DNA of 37,523 bases, taken from NCBI GenBank assembly GCA_030605085.1, contig JAUWBH010000040.1, forward strand, positions 1-37,523, in the 5' to 3' direction. Made by a program: the position numbers and the translations under genes. The DNA is from Promethearchaeota archaeon (GTDB taxonomy: Archaea; Asgardarchaeota; Lokiarchaeia; Sigynarchaeales; SOKP01). Under the pieces are notes generated by a model. That model was given only the letters and a program-made list of their open reading frames with translations, had not been told where the DNA came from and ran no database searches. Shown here one piece after another: positions 17,291 through 26,036 of the stretch (position 1 is the first letter of the stretch; every line of letters starts with the position of its first letter).

Positions 17291-17578
17291 GCTTTTTATG
17301 AGATACTCTCAAATTAATTAAATGAAAGAAATTTTCGGTAATGGTGGTTTAAAAGAGGTTCTAGCGGAAATTAAAAAATAAAAATAATTTTTTTCATAAT
17401 TTTATTTTATTTTTTTTATTGTCTTTTGTTGTTAGTTGTTATCAGTAATATATTTTTGACATTAGATCAGCAATTAATTTATGTCACAAAATGTCATTAA
17501 AACTAGTCTTTTTATTCTTATTATGGGATTAATAATTGAATTTAATTAAAAAAAAATATTATATTTGATGGTAATGTT

Positions 17579-18652
17579 TTATAGGTCTAACTCACAGAGT
17601 AAGACTCCGTTAAGGTATACCAAGAGAGTTCGCCCATCGTTCGTCTCTTGAACCTCTACAGTTTTTCCTGCGAGTTTATAATCTATAGAATACCACTTTC
17701 CTTTATAGGAAATTGTGCCGTTTTTTCGTATTTTTCGGGTGATTTTCGCCGTTTTCTTTGGGTTAATCAATACTTTATATGGATGAGTTATCAATAATTT
17801 CTCTTTATGATAAAGCTCAAGTTTCTCCTCATATTCCACAACATCAATAAATAACCGAGAATATCCTGAAGGGACATCAAAGTTTTGCCCTTTATATGAG
17901 ATTGAATTATAAGTTGAGACTTTCCTTCTGTTTAATTCGTGAAGCCACTTATCCCAATTGATTTGTACGTGAAGCGGTCTAAATATACGATCCTCTGTTT
18001 CAAAATAGATCTTAGCGGGTGGACTTTTATTCGGTAAACTTTCATGTGGTTTCTCAAAATTATACCATTCAACCCATTTTTTTAATTCTTGATTAAAATC
18101 CGATAAGGAACAATCAGGATGATTTTTGACGTAATATCGAGCTTCAGGTAAAAACATTTTCTTCACCACTCCAAACCATCTTTCGATTTTTCCCTTCGTT
18201 TGAGGATGATCAGGTTTGGAAAAAATGGGTTTAACACCCATTGATTTAAGTAATTGCCTATATCTCGTGCCTAACTCTTCCAGTACGCTTCTAAATTGCC
18301 TTCCATTATCTGAAAGGATTTGATTTGGTCTTCCATAATTTATCACCGCATCTCGAATATCTTTTAGCACATTCTTTCCTTCCTGGGTCCTGAAATATTC
18401 CGCTGAAACGATAAACCTTGAGCAGTCATCAATTAAACCTATTAAAAAAAGTTGTTTCAAATGACCCACGGTTTGAATTCCTGCGATGTCAATTTGCCAC
18501 AGATCATTAGGGTATTTCCTCTGAAATCTTTTATAGCCCTTCTTATATTCTTTCCCTTCGTAGGTAAGCCCTTGGTCTCGAATAAATTTACGAATCAAAG
18601 AGATAGAAGGGCAGCTCTTGGGATTCTCTTTTTTCAATATTCTATGAATCAT
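17579..18652 (-). CDS. DDE integrase-core (rve) transposase, C-terminal part
   Basis: Retroviral-integrase-type transposase. The catalytic triad is visible: Asp in DLWQIDIAG, Asp in ILSDNGRQF, and Glu in TKGKIERWFG, with HPQTKGK and EWYNFEKPHESL as further family marks. The last 130 residues contain beta-rich repeats (ISYKGQNFDVPSGYSRLF, ISYKGKWYSIDY) like the C-terminal barrel of Mu-type and IS481-like enzymes. The frame is open upstream without interruption as far as a TAG at 18734-18736, which separates it from the helix-turn-helix frame in the same register. ATG 18652 is therefore only the first internal Met, and the 27 codons before it (KKYPKEIFDRIVELKEE and so on) belong to the protein. 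Confidence 0.87.
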   Translation of the reverse strand: MIHRILKKENPKSCPSISLIRKFIRDQGLTYEGKEYKKGYKRFQRKYPNDLWQIDIAGIQTVGHLKQLFLIGLIDDCSRFIVSAEYFRTQEGKNVLKDIRDAVINYGRPNQILSDNGRQFRSVLEELGTRYRQLLKSMGVKPIFSKPDHPQTKGKIERWFGVVKKMFLPEARYYVKNHPDCSLSDFNQELKKWVEWYNFEKPHESLPNKSPPAKIYFETEDRIFRPLHVQINWDKWLHELNRRKVSTYNSISYKGQNFDVPSGYSRLFIDVVEYEEKLELYHKEKLLITHPYKVLINPKKTAKITRKIRKNGTISYKGKWYSIDYKLAGKTVEVQETNDGRTLLVYLNGVLLCELDL

Positions 18653-18733
18653 TGGCGCACTCCTTTGCGGAACTTCTTCCTTTAATTCTACAATTCGATC
18701 AAAAATCTCTTTAGGATACTTCTTCGGTCTCGT

Positions 18734-18922
18734 CTACTTCTTTTTCAATTTGTGGAGAACATGTGAAAATCTTGCTTTTGCTTTATTTAACCATCGATAA
18801 ATCGTTCTTTTTGATTTCTTATGTTCTTTTGCAAGATCTTCTATTGATTGTTCCTCATTATGATACTTTTCCCACACTAACTCATATAATTCCTTCTTTT
18901 TTTTATTCTTCATGCCAATCAT
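18734..18922 (-). CDS. transposase N-terminal helix-turn-helix part
   Basis: Starts at ATG 18920-18922, five bases after a full GGAGGTG ribosome-binding site (18928-18934). The product holds a helix-turn-helix, with SIEDLAKEHKKSKRTIYRWL as the turn and recognition helix. It ends at TAG 18734-18736, directly in frame with the integrase core. Either the amber codon has killed the transposase, or the two parts work as separate proteins, or TAG is read through. A Lys/Glu/Tyr codon changed by one base would explain the stop. Confidence 0.8.
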   Translation of the reverse strand: MIGMKNKKKKELYELVWEKYHNEEQSIEDLAKEHKKSKRTIYRWLNKAKARFSHVLHKLKKK

Positions 18923-19222
18923 GAATACACCTCCTATGTAATAATTTAGCATGAATTAATGAATTTAATTTAATTTTTAAATGAATTTGCTAAACGGGTG
19001 TTAAATAAGCATTAATAGAATGAATTCTTAAGTTTCCCTCATTTTAAAAATATCATTTTTAAGTACTGATGACATACGCCAGTTGTCAAAAATGAAGAAG
19101 AAAAAAGAGGTCAAAAAATGCAGATTTTTGTGTCACTTTTGATTACTGATGATTAGTTAGCAGTAATTATTTAATGTCACTTTCATTACTGATTTTGTGA
19201 CATTTTTTGATTACTGGTGACA

Positions 19223-19499
19223 TCTTTTGCTATAATAATATATACAGAAATTAGTAGTGAAATCGCTAAATCTTTATTTTTTAATGGAAGTTTTTAGAAG
19301 TCCAATTTTACCTTTAAATTATTTCTAAAAATTTTTTTAATATAATACGACTATTATAATTTTAATTGCTTTTGATATTTTGATATTGGCAATGAAATAA
19401 GCCAAATTATTAAAAATATATATATATTTCCTAATAAAAAGATAATTCCTTGCGGTGAATATGTTTCATATATGGGAAACTATTAAAAATAAAATGAAG
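19223..19499. other. A+T-rich spacer, nothing recognised
   Basis: Between the right tip of the insertion sequence and the stop of the 964-residue gene. Homopolymer-rich, with a run of alternating TA near 19410-19430. No frame, repeat or stem of note was seen. Confidence 0.5.
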
Positions 19500-22394
19500 T
19501 TAAATAAAATTATTTCTATTAGATTTAATTGGATATTTTATATTACTCTCAAATAGTTTTATATATTTATTGATCTTAGGAAAAATTTGATTTAATGAAA
19601 GAATCGTATTTTTAAAATTTTCAATGACTTTTATATTAGAGTTATTATAGTATTTTATCGTTTTTTGATCTATTTTGCTATATACAATAAGAATTTTTTG
19701 TATATTTGAATCGGTAAATTTTAATCCAACAGCTTCACTCTTTTTATTAATATTCTCTAATATTTTTTCCATATCATTTTTGTGAATAGCGATTTTACAT
19801 TCATAAATATCAATTTTTTTATTATTATCGGAAAAGCCAATCACATCTATTTCCTGTTTTGAATAAGTTAAATTCCATTTCACTTTATCATATTTTCCTT
19901 TTTCATTAACCCATTTATATACAAAGGATTCAAATAATTTTCCCTTTGCATCAGCAAGATAAATCTTTATTTTTTCATCCCCGTTTAACACATGAAAAAC
20001 ATCAGATACACGATTAAACTTCAAATATCTTCTAAATGTCTTATGAGATATTATTATCTCTTCAAAATTGATATACTCTCTATACTTATTTATATAATGA
20101 ATTGCCAATTCATAATTTGAAGGACCAGTTCCTACATAACCATATTTTCCACAATTATAAAATATTAACCATCCAGAATAGTCGGATGTTTGAGTTGTAT
20201 AGATAATTAATAATCCTAGAGATATATCTCCTTGATTATTTATACTCGGGTGCTTAAATAACTTAACCTTAATTTTTTCCTTATTCCCATAATTTTTTCT
20301 TATTTTAATGTCACCAACTAATGACGATATAAACGTTTGAACTCCGCTAAAAATCCCAAGACGAGAATTTAGAATTTCTACATCATAATATAACATCCTT
20401 GCTTCTAAATTTTTAATACCAATTTTAGAATTTTTAAAATTCTTCTCAATAAATATTTCATTGTCGATCTTCAGAAAAAAATCTTTAAATTGGTCTTTAT
20501 CAATATAACCTGTGATAAAAAACTGTACTTCTCCCTTATCTCTTTTAAAATAAGTAGAACGTGGATACTTCTGTGTTAACAGATGAATTTTATATCTATA
20601 TAAATTAAAGCTATCCCAAATTTTTATAGAAAAGAGTTTTTCAACTCCTTTACTAGAAAAGAAATTATTTATTAACAAAATCTTTTTTTCCCACAGATTT
20701 AACTTTATATCAATTAAGAGCTTTCTCTTTTCATCGGAATATTTTTGTGATTTCAAATGATTTACTAATTGAATACCAATTTTTAATTTATCTTTATTTT
20801 TTTTTATTATATTATAACAATCTTTAAAAAACTCAGTACGCCTTTTTATGAATTCATTAAAAGATAGTTCACTATCAATAAACATAGGAGAAGAATAAAT
20901 AGGTTTTGCATCTCGTTTCAATTCTTTATTAAATGTTTTAGAAAAATTATAAATTAAAAATTCCTCAAAGTATTTTTGAATATTGTCAAGCTCAGGAATT
21001 ATTTCATGCAAATTACTGACAATAGACTTTTTAAATGTATCCTCATCTAAAATCTTATACCAAATATACTGTAGAGTATAAATATATCCCCTAAACGCAT
21101 CTATCAAAAATTTTGGTTTTTCATTAGATTGATAAAAAATATTAATCCAGATTCTAGGTTTACCTCTATGAATATCATGATATTTATCATATAAAACAAA
21201 AATAATTCCTGACTTCAAAGCATCCTTTTTTTCCGACATATATGATTTAACATTACTTTCATAAATTTTTTGTAAAAGATTTAAGAAATTTTCTGCTTGT
21301 TTAAAAAAAAGAGAAATTCCAGTCCAATTTTTTGCATTTCTAAGAGATTTTCCTAAATTAATAATACATTTAATAAATGATGTTTTTTCACAACTAATAG
21401 GAATTACATTGGAATGTATATCTTGATAATAATATCCTCGAAAATAGATCTCATCTTCTTTCATATCAAGTAATTCAGCTTGATCAAACTCATTAATTAG
21501 TGCTTTCCAAGTGGAAAGAATTAGATAATGAAAGCCTTTAAAGATCGATTTATCAAATTTTGGATTCATATCCAAACTATGATAATTCTTTAACCAGTCT
21601 CTGAATAATGTATGTTCTTTTAACAGCATCAATAATTTAAAGTATATAAAAATATCTCCAACAGATTTCATCTCTTTATAATCATTTGGCTCTTCTTGAG
21701 TTAAATTATGGATTATTTTTTTGATGGGAGGTAAAAATTGTAATGTTTTTATCTCTTCGGCAGTATTTATTTTTTCCATGGTTTTTTCGGTTATCATTTG
21801 TCTGAAGTAGCCTTTTATAAATCCAGGGAATTGTCCTCTCGATATAATATCATATTTATAATCTTCAACTAGAATTGCACCATTAGTTTTAATGATTCCA
21901 ATATCGGGTTCCATAATTAATTCAAATTGAAAATATATCCTGTATTTGAATTGGTTAACAGGGTTTACTTCTTTTATAAGGACATTATGTTTAAATGAAT
22001 AATCGCTTTTTTTCGTTGGCTTAAACGAGCCATAAGAAATTTCAATGTCCCCAAAATCAAAACTCTTTATGTGATTTAATAATTTTCTCAATTCTCTTTT
22101 CTCGAATTTTTGATATGCATAAGAACAAAACTTCATGTAAGCTTCTGAAATGTTTTTATAGTCCATATCATCCAGTTTGTCCCAGTCAATAAACATACTC
22201 TCTTTATAATATCTTGGATTTAAAATTTTGGACACATCTTTATTAATGTCTTCAGTAAGTTCTTTTATAAATCTGATTCTCTTCTCTATTGTTTCAGGTA
22301 TACCTTCATCGATATTTTTTAGCTCATATAAACATCCGCACATCACACTACCGAAATTTTGAATTTTTTTTCTGATTTCTTTATATTTTTTCAT
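19500..22394 (-). CDS. large protein with C-terminal PD-(D/E)XK nuclease domain
   Basis: A 964-residue protein. The C-terminal 150 residues have the restriction-endonuclease fold signature: Glu822 in GKLFESFVYKW, Asp850 in EIDVIGF, and Glu865-x-Lys867 in IDIYECKIAI. These match the E...D...ExK metal site of PD-(D/E)XK nucleases, in a form like Mrr/Holliday-type domains. The first 780 residues alternate helical and strand-rich parts and match no family I know, so the protein is probably a large sensor-effector. Its setting between an insertion sequence and a SIR2-TPR gene suggests antiphage function (inference). ATG 22394 has no close ribosome-binding site, but an in-frame ATT at 22404-22406 lies seven bases after a strong GGAGGTG (22414-22420), so initiation may be four codons earlier. 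Confidence 0.75.
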   Translation of the reverse strand: MKKYKEIRKKIQNFGSVMCGCLYELKNIDEGIPETIEKRIRFIKELTEDINKDVSKILNPRYYKESMFIDWDKLDDMDYKNISEAYMKFCSYAYQKFEKRELRKLLNHIKSFDFGDIEISYGSFKPTKKSDYSFKHNVLIKEVNPVNQFKYRIYFQFELIMEPDIGIIKTNGAILVEDYKYDIISRGQFPGFIKGYFRQMITEKTMEKINTAEEIKTLQFLPPIKKIIHNLTQEEPNDYKEMKSVGDIFIYFKLLMLLKEHTLFRDWLKNYHSLDMNPKFDKSIFKGFHYLILSTWKALINEFDQAELLDMKEDEIYFRGYYYQDIHSNVIPISCEKTSFIKCIINLGKSLRNAKNWTGISLFFKQAENFLNLLQKIYESNVKSYMSEKKDALKSGIIFVLYDKYHDIHRGKPRIWINIFYQSNEKPKFLIDAFRGYIYTLQYIWYKILDEDTFKKSIVSNLHEIIPELDNIQKYFEEFLIYNFSKTFNKELKRDAKPIYSSPMFIDSELSFNEFIKRRTEFFKDCYNIIKKNKDKLKIGIQLVNHLKSQKYSDEKRKLLIDIKLNLWEKKILLINNFFSSKGVEKLFSIKIWDSFNLYRYKIHLLTQKYPRSTYFKRDKGEVQFFITGYIDKDQFKDFFLKIDNEIFIEKNFKNSKIGIKNLEARMLYYDVEILNSRLGIFSGVQTFISSLVGDIKIRKNYGNKEKIKVKLFKHPSINNQGDISLGLLIIYTTQTSDYSGWLIFYNCGKYGYVGTGPSNYELAIHYINKYREYINFEEIIISHKTFRRYLKFNRVSDVFHVLNGDEKIKIYLADAKGKLFESFVYKWVNEKGKYDKVKWNLTYSKQEIDVIGFSDNNKKIDIYECKIAIHKNDMEKILENINKKSEAVGLKFTDSNIQKILIVYSKIDQKTIKYYNNSNIKVIENFKNTILSLNQIFPKINKYIKLFESNIKYPIKSNRNNFI

Positions 22395-22543
22395 ATTTAT
22401 TCTAATTTAGAAACACCTCCTCCAACTAAAAATTAAATAGTTGTTATATTGAATAAATAAATCTGCCTATATTAATAAATCTATTACGACATTGTTTTTA
22501 ATTTCCCCATCTATTTTTTTTTTCTATTTACTAAAAGAGAAAA

Positions 22544-22665
22544 GGAGACTCCTGCCAACAAGACCTCAATACAAGGTCAGAAATTAAATAGGGGGAGGAG
22601 GGCAAAATTAGAGTGTATCGAAATACACTAACCAAAAGACAAAAATCCAGGGTTTGGTAGGAGTC
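22544..22665. repeat. structured intergenic repeat, copy 1 (possible ncRNA or MITE)
   Basis: Closely matches 29225-29323 in the same orientation. The ends form an inverted repeat: GACTCCTGCCAAC (22547-22559) against GTTTGGTAGGAGTC (22652-22665), a 12-bp stem with one G-T pair. Inside are GACCT/AGGTC (22562-22566 with 22574-22578) and a perfect GTGTAT/ATACAC stem with a CGAA loop (22613-22628). TTTT follows the outer stem. It lies between the 964-residue gene and the SIR2 gene, and no frame crosses it. The gap 22395-22816 otherwise holds only A+T-rich DNA. Confidence 0.75.
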
Positions 22666-22816
22666 ATTTTACAATTACTTCGATAATCAATGAAATAAGT
22701 AAAGAAAATTCTGTAAGATATAAAATACTCAGAAAATATATAAATCCTAAAAGAAATTAAACGAAATCGAAAATTAAATCATCCGAAAATTGGAAAACTG
22801 TAAATCTTTCTAAAAA

Positions 22817-24940
22817 TTACAAAGAATTTATAGAATTTATAGCTATCTCAATGTTTTTTTTGATATTAGATGCATTTTTAGATTCGCTTAATCCTAATTC
22901 ATTTAAAAGATTTAATGCATTCTGAAAAAATTTAAGAGCTTTATGATATTCAGCTTTAGCTAAATGAATTAACCCAATATTATTTATACAGAATGCCTTA
23001 TTCATTAATCTCCCCAATTTTTCATTGAGTTTTAAAGCTTTCATATAATAATTAAATGCGTTAGATAAATTACCCTCTTCTCTGTAAACATCAGCGATAT
23101 TATTTAAACGAGTAGCTTTTCCTGCTAGATTATTTAATTTCCCATCAATAAATAATGCTTTATTATAATATTTGAATGCTTTTTTCAGATCTCCTAGATC
23201 CTGAAAATGATTTCCGATATTATTAAATACGGATGCTTTACCGGAAAGGTCTCCTTGTTTTTCAGCAATTTTTAAAGCTTTATTATAACTTTTTAAACCT
23301 TTATCATAATCTCCTTCATAACCATAAATTATTCCCATATTATTCAAAATAGTTAATTTTTTCCCTATTGCTCCTAGTTCTGTAAAGATTTTTTTTGCTT
23401 CATTATAAAGTTTTAATGCATCTTGATAATTACCTTGTTCCTTGTATATGTTTGCAATATCATTCAAAATTATTGCTTTTACTAAGAGCTCTCCTGTCTG
23501 TTCTGACATAGATAATGCATTCTGAAAATATTTGGTTGCTTTAGAAAAATCACCTTGTATTTCATAAATTGAGGCAATATTGATTTGTATTACTGCTATT
23601 TTAGCTGAATTCATATGTGAAAAAATTTTCTCTGCTTTATTAAAGCATTTTAAAGCATCATGATAATTACTTTGCATTTTATATACCATCCCTATATTAT
23701 TCAATAAATCAGCTTTCAATATGGGATCATTATAATATTCATTTTTATTAATAGCCTCTTTATAATATTTTAAGGCTTCAGGGTAATTTCCTTTGTAATA
23801 ATTAATTAATCCAATATTATTTAAAGCTAGTAGATTCCATTTATTTTTGGATTTTTCAGTAAGACGATATATCTTCTTCGCACATCTAAGCGCATCATCA
23901 TGGAGATCAAATGTAAAATAAATTTCATGTGCAAAAAAAAGTTTTATTACTTTATTGGTTATATTAAGATTTTTCTTAAGCCAAGAATAAAACTCTATAG
24001 AAAAATCTTTTGACTTAACAATATTTCTTTCATCTATAATATTCGAAATCAATCTTGTGGTGTTTGCATCTATGCGATAAACTTTTTTGACATTTGTCAT
24101 TCTCTTAATATCCATAAGGAGTCTATCGAGTTGATTAAATTCATTCTCCTCTCTTATCTTTATTATTTCGATTTCATTTATTATCTCATATGTTTCATCA
24201 TCTTCAATATGATTTACCCAAAGGAAATTCTTAATATTTTTAAGTTGTTTTAATGTTGGGATAATATCAAAATCATCAGTACCAGAATACCCTAATATTA
24301 TTATTGAACGATTTTTTGAGATATTATTAAAAAGTTGGCGCTTAAAAGGTTCAATTTGAAAAATATTTAATCCTTGTTTATTTCTTCCTAAAGCCCTGAT
24401 TGTTGCAATTAAAGATTTTCTAGTATCTTCATTAGAAATAATATTTTTTGATGATCCATGAATTTTATAAAGAGTTTTTATTCCTTGTTGAAACAACAAT
24501 GCAGGATTATTATTCAATTCAAAATCTTCTTTGGTTATAATAATTTTCAATTGATTTTTCGGAATATTTAATTTAAGTAAAGCATATTCGATTAAGAAAT
24601 CAAAATTGGTGGTCATTACGAAATTCCCTTTTTCAATCATTTTAGCGAGAAAAAAATGGTGTAAATTAGGTCTATCGCATAATTCAATGTAATTCAGTAT
24701 GTTTAAATTATTGTCAAAAAGATTTTGCATGATTTCTATAAGTTGCTCAAACCTCAGTTTTTTTAGTTTTAGAATTTTTTTAGTTTCAGATTTATCACAT
24801 ATATATCGAATAATACATTCCATCATTTCACTTGCTAATGGTATATTTGATGGAGAGTCATGAGAACACCCCGCGCCTACCAAAAAAGTTAAATCATCTC
24901 TTTTGATAAATTCTTTAAATTTAATACTTTTAGAATTCAT
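22817..24940 (-). CDS. SIR2-like NADase/sensor protein with TPR array
   Basis: A 707-residue protein. Residues 1-280 form a SIR2-type NAD-binding domain: FLVGAGCS (19-26), MTTNFD (109-114), YKIHGS with His161, and ILGYSGTDDFD (215-225). Asn112 and His161 match the catalytic pair of defence-type SIR2 NADases. Residues of about 365-690 are eight or nine TPRs of strikingly regular form (such as NNIGLINYYKGNYPEALKYY). SIR2 plus repeat-domain proteins are known antiphage effectors that deplete NAD after sensing a phage protein through the repeats; that role is an inference here. The gene is alone, with a TATA-like box about 28 bases before its ATG, so it is probably leaderless. Confidence 0.87.
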   Translation of the reverse strand: MNSKSIKFKEFIKRDDLTFLVGAGCSHDSPSNIPLASEMMECIIRYICDKSETKKILKLKKLRFEQLIEIMQNLFDNNLNILNYIELCDRPNLHHFFLAKMIEKGNFVMTTNFDFLIEYALLKLNIPKNQLKIIITKEDFELNNNPALLFQQGIKTLYKIHGSSKNIISNEDTRKSLIATIRALGRNKQGLNIFQIEPFKRQLFNNISKNRSIIILGYSGTDDFDIIPTLKQLKNIKNFLWVNHIEDDETYEIINEIEIIKIREENEFNQLDRLLMDIKRMTNVKKVYRIDANTTRLISNIIDERNIVKSKDFSIEFYSWLKKNLNITNKVIKLFFAHEIYFTFDLHDDALRCAKKIYRLTEKSKNKWNLLALNNIGLINYYKGNYPEALKYYKEAINKNEYYNDPILKADLLNNIGMVYKMQSNYHDALKCFNKAEKIFSHMNSAKIAVIQINIASIYEIQGDFSKATKYFQNALSMSEQTGELLVKAIILNDIANIYKEQGNYQDALKLYNEAKKIFTELGAIGKKLTILNNMGIIYGYEGDYDKGLKSYNKALKIAEKQGDLSGKASVFNNIGNHFQDLGDLKKAFKYYNKALFIDGKLNNLAGKATRLNNIADVYREEGNLSNAFNYYMKALKLNEKLGRLMNKAFCINNIGLIHLAKAEYHKALKFFQNALNLLNELGLSESKNASNIKKNIEIAINSINSL

Positions 24941-24962
24941 TATTAAATTCTATAATTTAAAT

Positions 24963-24972
24963 GTATATAAAT
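24963..24972 (-). promoter_or_regulatory. TATA box of the SIR2-TPR gene
   Basis: ATTTATATAC on the minus strand, centred about 28 bases before the ATG at 24940. This is the spacing expected for an archaeal TATA box with transcription starting at or beside the start codon. Confidence 0.4.
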
Positions 24973-25149
24973 ATAATAATAAAGTAGTTTTAATAATTTT
25001 AAGACAATATTGAATTCATTTATTTAACTTTGAGATAATCTCATCAAGTTTTTTTAAAGTCATATATTGAGCTTTATTTGGTTGTCTTCTTAGAAATGTT
25101 TCATGAGACCATTCCTCTTCTATTAAATGTCTAATATTTTTTGTATATT

Positions 25150-25884
25150 TTATATAATCATTAAAGTATTGAAATCACTCTCAGGAAATATAAATTTTGC
25201 TTGAAGATCACACTTTATTTCTTGAAAGTTTAAGTTTAAAAATTCTTTTAATTTGTATGTAAATTGAGGTTCATTTTGGACTAAATATAGTCCACTTGTG
25301 GCACTAAGGAAATCCATTTTTAATTCAAACTCAGGATGGGAAAGAATTAATGATATTTTTATTCCATATTCATATTGTATCGAAATTCTTAATTCAGCTG
25401 GAATAAAAAGATTTGGAAACGATATTCTATCAAGATATAAGATTATATCAAGTCCTAATGTGTTTAAATAAGAATTTGAATCTAACTTTGGAATTTCATG
25501 CACTGAAATCTTTTTACTATTGTAATTTTCCAAAAATTTTATCCGATCTTTTATCTTTTTATTCGTTTTTTCTATTTCTACATTCCATGAGGTTTGGAAT
25601 AAATAAGCAAACTTTCGCAATATTAAATAGGGTGTAATCTCTAAGAATAAATTATGGAATTTTTTTTCATTATTTTTGATTATTTGCTTAATTTCATCTG
25701 GCAAATTTGCTAAAAATACTCCATATCCTTCTGATAATGAATTTGGTACTTCAATATCATAACTAACATTTAAATCTTCATTGTGGTATATCCCATTTAC
25801 TAATCTGGCAGGGCGCCCTTTGTACAAATATTTAATGAAAGATAATAAAAAGAAAAAGGTAGGGTATAGAATCCCTGAAGGCAA
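25150..25884 (-). CDS. hypothetical protein, 244 aa, probably damaged at both ends
   Basis: The central part (NGIYHNEDLNVSYDIEVP to the end) looks like a real protein with strand-rich and helical parts. No family was recognised. The first 31 residues, from TTG 25884, are antisense to a more convincing plus-strand fragment and run through a palindromic element (25860-25965), so the native start is probably lost. At the 3' end the frame stops at 25150, but another frame continues to TGA 25016 with typical residues (YIKYTKNIRHLIEEEWSHET), which suggests a frameshift near 25155. The gene may be a pseudogene created by insertion of the palindromic element. Confidence 0.5.
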   Translation of the reverse strand: MPSGILYPTFFFLLSFIKYLYKGRPARLVNGIYHNEDLNVSYDIEVPNSLSEGYGVFLANLPDEIKQIIKNNEKKFHNLFLEITPYLILRKFAYLFQTSWNVEIEKTNKKIKDRIKFLENYNSKKISVHEIPKLDSNSYLNTLGLDIILYLDRISFPNLFIPAELRISIQYEYGIKISLILSHPEFELKMDFLSATSGLYLVQNEPQFTYKLKEFLNLNFQEIKCDLQAKFIFPESDFNTLMII

Positions 25885-25924
25885 GCGAATTCTCGTTCAA
25901 ACCGTTCTAAGCGGCTACGAGTAA
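25835..25924 (+). CDS. C-terminal protein fragment ending in SGYE
   Basis: A plus-strand frame whose last 29 codons (from ATG 25835) read as normal protein with KKKKVGYRIPEGKRILVQTV. The frame is open upstream through LAGRPLYKYL. It overlaps the start of the minus-strand gene and is richer in G+C. The family was not recognised. It could be the last piece of a transposon-borne gene, with the palindromic element as that transposon's end. Confidence 0.25.
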   Translation: MKDNKKKKVGYRIPEGKRILVQTVLSGYE

Positions 25925-25965
25925 AAACTTAAATTCGATGATCACCTAAAAGGTGTTATACCCTA
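25860..25965. repeat. palindromic structured element (9-bp inverted ends)
   Basis: TAGGGTATA at 25860-25868 and TATACCCTA at 25957-25965 are perfect inverted repeats 88 bases apart. Inside are a stem CTCGT/ACGAG enclosing CCG/CGG with a 7-base loop (about 25892-25921) and a stem CACCT/AGGTG with an AAA loop (25943-25955). G+C is higher than in the flanks. It may be a MITE-like remnant, the folded end of an IS605-type element, or a structured RNA. It is not a tRNA, because no T-loop lies before the 3' arm. Confidence 0.5.
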
Positions 25966-26036
25966 AATTTTAATAAAAATATTAAAAATAAAAAGAATAG
26001 ACTAATAATAATTATTTCTTGAAAGGAAATTTAAAT

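Larger units (their letters stand above)
17430..19222 (-). mobile_element. DDE-type insertion sequence with repeated subterminal sites
   Basis: Transposase genes on the minus strand (17579-18922) lie between ends that carry the same motif pair in inverted orientation. The left end has ATCAGTAAT (17441-17449), TGACA (17457-17461), ATCAGCAAT (17466-17474) and TGTCAC (17482-17487). The right end has TGTCAC (19131-19136), ATTACTGAT (19142-19150), TGTCAC (19175-19180), ATTACTGAT (19185-19193), GTGACA (19197-19202) and a terminal ATTACTGGTGACA (19210-19222). An inner TACTGATGACA lies at 19063-19073. Arrays of transposase sites at both ends are typical of Mu/Tn552-like DDE elements. TCTTTTG occurs just outside both ends (17422-17428 and 19223-19229) and might be a target duplication. 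The exact left tip is uncertain by about ten bases. Confidence 0.7.

Noticed and set aside
18734..18736. Pyrrolysine at the TAG inside the transposase
   Set aside because: Two other genes in the window have TAA and TGA at equivalent in-frame breaks, and no pyrrolysine gene or insertion context is seen.
25860..25965. tRNA gene
   Set aside because: The ends pair like an acceptor stem (GGGTATA/TATACCC), but the 102 bases contain no GTTCGA-type T-loop at the right distance on either strand and no proper anticodon arm.
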